Shown: one piece after another, positions 51,781-53,986 of the stretch | Position numbering within the stretch: the first letter of the stretch is position 1 | How the letters are laid out: each line of letters starts with the position of its first letter | Program-made: the position numbers and the translations under genes | Source: Oscillospiraceae bacterium | Lineage (GTDB): Bacteria > Bacillota > Clostridia > UBA1381 > UBA9506 | Direction: 5' to 3' | Length of the DNA stretch: 53,986 nt | Assembly: GCA_015068615.1 (NCBI GenBank) | Contig: SVKE01000002.1 | Coordinates: forward strand, 1 to 53,986 | Notes under the pieces: generated by a model | Seen by the model: the letters and a program-made list of their open reading frames with translations, nothing else | What the model was told of the DNA's origin: nothing | Databases searched by the model: none

Positions 51781-51805
51781 AAAAAAGGCGCGCTCAAGGC
51801 GCGCC
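51781..51805 (-). terminator. Terminator between ptsH and uvrC
   Basis: GGCGCGC / GCGCGCC, 5-nt loop, then six Ts on the minus strand. It sits just before the uvrC ribosome binding site, with no room for another promoter, so uvrC must depend on read-through. Confidence 0.85.
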
Positions 51806-51815
51806 ATACACATTC

Positions 51816-52079
51816 TTATTCGTCAAAATTTGCACCAATCAAAGCAGCCAACGCTTCTAAAGCCTCCTGCTCATCGGGACCATCGGCAAACACGGTGATA
51901 CGCGTGCCCTTAGTAATCCCTAAAGAGAGAACACCTAAGAGACTTTTGGCATTGACACGGCGGTCATTTTTCTCCACCCAGATGCCAGACTTAAACTCAT
52001 TGGACTTCTGGATGAAAAATGTAGCGGGTCTGGCATGAAGGCCAACCTGATTTTGCACTACAACTTCTTTAGATAACAT
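51816..52079 (-). CDS. ptsH: Phosphocarrier protein HPr
   Basis: The PTS phosphocarrier. The 87-aa protein has His15 in GLHARPAT, phosphorylated by enzyme I, and Ser46 in NAKSLLGVLSLG, the HPr kinase target that links it to carbon catabolite control. It has a good AAGGAG and its own promoter. ptsI is not in the window. It is the active counterpart of the histidine-less HPr-like protein at 9645-9875. Confidence 0.95.
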   Translation of the reverse strand: MLSKEVVVQNQVGLHARPATFFIQKSNEFKSGIWVEKNDRRVNAKSLLGVLSLGITKGTRITVFADGPDEQEALEALAALIGANFDE

Positions 52080-52132
52080 TAAATACCGCTCCTTCTCAAA
52101 TTAGCACTGACGATGAAAACAAGCTTATATAT

Positions 52133-52161
52133 ATAATACTAAATTTTGCGCTTTCTGTCAA
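52133..52161 (-). promoter_or_regulatory. Sigma-A promoter of ptsH
   Basis: Minus strand TTGACA, 17 bases, TATTAT. A transcript would start near 52126, about 47 nt before the ATG. Confidence 0.7.
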
Positions 52162-52186
52162 TATCTAATTTACAATTTGTTTTCCC

Positions 52187-53578
52187 TTAAAACGCCAGTC
52201 GTTCTTCAAGGTAAGCACGAACCTCGTCAATTTTAATCGTTACCTGTTCCATGGTATCACGCTCGCGAATGGTCACTGTGCCGTTTTCCGGGCTGTCAAA
52301 ATCATATGTGATGCAGAAGGGAGTGCCGATTTCGTCCTGTCTGCGGTATCTTTTGCCGATGCTGCCAGCCTCGTCAAATTCACACACAAAATATTTCGAA
52401 AGCTCCTGATGTAGCTCCATTGCACCCTCGGAGAGCTTCTTGGAAAGGGGCAGAACAGCCGCCTTAATCGGTGCCAGAGCCGGATGGAAGCGCATCACAA
52501 CGCGGGTGTCGTTTTCACCGACAACCTCCTCGTCATAGGCCTCTGTCAAAAAGGCCAGCGTCACACGGTCGGCGCCCAGAGAAGGCTCAATACAGTACGG
52601 AATATATTTTTCACCGGTATACGGATCGTTATACTCAAAATTTTCACCGGAATGAGTGGCGTGCTGCTTTAAGTCAAAGTCGGTGCGGTCTGCAATGCCC
52701 CAAAGCTCGCCCCAACCAAAGGGGAACATAAACTCAATATCTGTTGTGGCATTGCTATAATGAGAAAGTTCCTCGGGAGAATGATCTCTGAGCTTTAAAT
52801 TTTCCTCACTGATACCCAGCTGCAGAAGCCAGTTCTTGCAAAAATCCTTCCAGTAGGTGAACCATTTCAGGTCCTCGCCCGGTGCGCAGAAGAATTCAAG
52901 CTCCATCTGCTCGAATTCGCGAATACGGAAAATAAAGTTACCCGGTGTGATTTCATTACGGAAGGATTTACCCACCTGACCGATACCGAAGGGCACCTTT
53001 TTGCGCGTGGTGCGCTGCACATTTTTAAAGTTCACAAAAATACCCTGGGCGGTTTCGGGACGCAGATACAGCTCCGAGGTGCTGTCCTCGGTAACGCCCT
53101 GGAAGGTCTTGAACATCAAATTAAATTTTCTGATATCGGTAAAATCCTTTTTGCCGCATTTGGGGCAAACAATGTCGTGTCCGTTGATGAACTCCAGCAT
53201 TTTTTCATTGCTCCAGCCGTCAACGGTGGCCGGCTCGCCCTGCTCCTTTAAATAGTCCTCAATCAGGTTGTCTGCGCGGTAGCGAGCTTTACACTCGCGG
53301 CAATCCATCAAGGGGTCGGAAAAGCCACCTACATGACCGGAGGCCACCCATGTTTGCGAATTCATTAAAATGGCCGCATCGAGGCCGACATTATAAGGAG
53401 ACTCCTGAATAAACTTTTTCCACCAGGCTCTTTTTATGTTATTTTTCAGCTCCACACCCAACGGGCCGTAATCCCATGCGTTTGCCAGGCCTCCGTAAAT
53501 TTCAGAGCCGGGATATACAAAACCTCTGCCCTTACATAGAGCCACAATTTTCTCCATTGTTTTTTCAGTATTTTTCAT
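52187..53578 (-). CDS. glyS: Glycine--tRNA ligase, alpha2 (eukaryote-like) type
   Basis: Charges tRNA-Gly. The 463-aa class II synthetase has motif 1 near [12 protein letters not shown], the zinc-like cysteines in [11 protein letters not shown] and VCPKCGKK, motif 2 [25 protein letters not shown] and motif 3 SLGADRV, then an anticodon domain. This is the single-chain dimeric type, not the alpha/beta type of most bacteria. The track start 53620 is too early; the ATG at 53578 has GGAGG 6 bases upstream. No T-box motif was found in its leader. Confidence 0.95.
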   Translation of the reverse strand: MKNTEKTMEKIVALCKGRGFVYPGSEIYGGLANAWDYGPLGVELKNNIKRAWWKKFIQESPYNVGLDAAILMNSQTWVASGHVGGFSDPLMDCRECKARYRADNLIEDYLKEQGEPATVDGWSNEKMLEFINGHDIVCPKCGKKDFTDIRKFNLMFKTFQGVTEDSTSELYLRPETAQGIFVNFKNVQRTTRKKVPFGIGQVGKSFRNEITPGNFIFRIREFEQMELEFFCAPGEDLKWFTYWKDFCKNWLLQLGISEENLKLRDHSPEELSHYSNATTDIEFMFPFGWGELWGIADRTDFDLKQHATHSGENFEYNDPYTGEKYIPYCIEPSLGADRVTLAFLTEAYDEEVVGENDTRVVMRFHPALAPIKAAVLPLSKKLSEGAMELHQELSKYFVCEFDEAGSIGKRYRRQDEIGTPFCITYDFDSPENGTVTIRERDTMEQVTIKIDEVRAYLEERLAF

Positions 53579-53661
53579 ATTCTGCCTCCGCATCCGTGTG
53601 CGGCAAAGGAGTCTTTGCACACTTTATTATTAATAATATGTAAATTTTTTTCTATTCATAT

Positions 53662-53690
53662 AATATATCTTTTTTTAACGAATTTGTCAA
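53662..53690 (-). promoter_or_regulatory. Sigma-A promoter of glyS
   Basis: Minus strand TTGACA, 17 bases, TATATT. The leader of about 75 nt contains a hairpin GTGTG CAAAG ACTC CTTTG CCG CACAC before the ribosome binding site; its role is unknown. Confidence 0.7.
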
Positions 53691-53742
53691 TAGTTTTAGT
53701 CAAAAAAACCAATTTCACCTTAAAATTCCATACATAATAAAC

Positions 53743-53764
53743 AAGGCGCGGAAAACCGCGCCTT
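53743..53764 (-). terminator. Terminator after rnpB
   Basis: AAGGCGCGG / CCGCGCCTT, 4-nt loop, followed by TGTTTATT on the minus strand. Confidence 0.8.
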
Positions 53765-53769
53765 AAATA

Positions 53770-53986
53770 AGCAATCCTGTAAGCCGAGTTCTGTATTTGA
53801 TGATCATCTATCTAGACCGGATATTACTATCCGGTTCAAGCCACCGCCAAGTACAGGCATGCCGGGCCGGCTCAGCCTGTACGAGCCAATACGGTGTTGC
53901 TTCGGATGGGGTTTACAGAGCCGTTACGTCTCCGCAACGCTGGTGAGCTCTTACCTCACCTTTCCACCATCGCCGGTAAAAAACCG
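53770..53986 (-). ncRNA. rnpB: RNase P RNA, 3' part (cut by window edge)
   Basis: The catalytic RNA of RNase P, which makes tRNA 5' ends. The minus strand has GGTGAGGTAAGAGCTCACCAGC, the conserved loop region AACCCCATCCGAAGCAA, and the 3' strand ACAGAACTCGGCTTACAG that forms helix P4. About 215 nt are inside the window; the 5' part, including the other P4 strand, lies beyond base 53986. The exact 3' end is estimated. Confidence 0.95.

Noticed and set aside
53579-53742. T-box riboswitch before glyS
   Set aside because: No T-box sequence (TGGNACCGCG-like) and no terminator in the leader.
1-53986. CRISPR array, rRNA or tRNA genes
   Set aside because: No regularly spaced repeats and no tRNA- or rRNA-like conserved blocks were found in either strand; the only RNA genes recognised are rnpB and the riboswitch or leaders.

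Overview
The window is a stretch of core chromosome from an endospore-forming member of the Firmicutes, class Clostridia. This rests on gene content: forespore sigma factor SigG, SpoIIR, YlbJ, YqfC/YqfD, a SpoVB-type flippase and a SleB-type hydrolase; a PrkC/Stp pair; GatCAB; an alpha2-type glycyl-tRNA synthetase; an FMN riboswitch on an ECF riboflavin transporter; and infC and rpsF operons with leader RNAs. Genus and species cannot be named from the sequence. Base composition looks intermediate, Shine-Dalgarno sites are strong, and TTG starts are frequent. No phage, plasmid, CRISPR or transposase gene was found. || Layout. 1-7.3 kb (+): one operon, rsmB-rlmN-stp-prkC-rsgA-rpe-thiN, linking rRNA modification, Ser/Thr phospho-signalling, ribosome assembly and pentose/thiamine metabolism. 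7.3-8.6 kb (+): rpsF-ssb-rpsR from a consensus promoter with a candidate S6:S18-binding leader hairpin. 8.6-9.9 kb (-): sigG with a forespore-type promoter, a cluster of small palindromes, and an HPr-like protein without the active-site histidine. 10-12.5 kb (+): a DeoR-family regulator and an FGGY sugar kinase. 12.6-15 kb (-): a Xer-type recombinase with an operator-like palindrome, a gene-poor gap of about 0.5 kb with a frameshifted micro-ORF, and ribU under an FMN riboswitch. 15-17.5 kb: two convergent secreted proteins with copper-amine-oxidase-N-like domains, one of them a SleB-type hydrolase. 17.6-19.7 kb (-): argC-argB behind an ARG box. 19.7-25.6 kb: spoIIR (+), glgC-glgD (-), ylbJ (-) divergent from yqfC-yqfD (+). 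25.6-33.7 kb (-): ychF, a candidate structured RNA or inverted-repeat element, a histidine phosphatase, infC-rpmI-rplT, HU, mazG, spoVB and mnmE. 33.7-42.1 kb (-): a YkgJ-like protein, gatC-gatA-gatB, a HAD phosphatase, a DUF624 protein, a U32 peptidase and dxs. 42.2-49.8 kb (-): two half-size TauE/SafE proteins, smc, a radical SAM protein, rnc, acpP and plsX. 49.9-54 kb (-): uvrC, ptsH, glyS and the 3' part of rnpB (RNase P RNA), cut by the window edge. || Joint function. Most genes are housekeeping (translation, tRNA/rRNA modification, envelope lipids, chromosome dynamics, repair), interleaved with sporulation genes. SigG and SpoIIR are the two arms of the forespore programme: SpoIIR signals to the mother cell, and SigG is the late forespore sigma factor. 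|| Novelty. I see no convincing multi-gene undescribed system. The best candidates for something undescribed are non-coding or very small: (i) the promoter/structured element/terminator unit between ychF and the phosphatase gene (about 26.89-27.04 kb); (ii) the perfect 13-bp inverted repeat under the Xer recombinase promoter (13.56-13.63 kb); (iii) the frameshifted 33-codon ORF in the gap at 13.9-14.05 kb; (iv) the unusual AT-only stem between the FMN aptamer and ribU. All positions and motifs come from reading the sequence; no database search or folding program was run.
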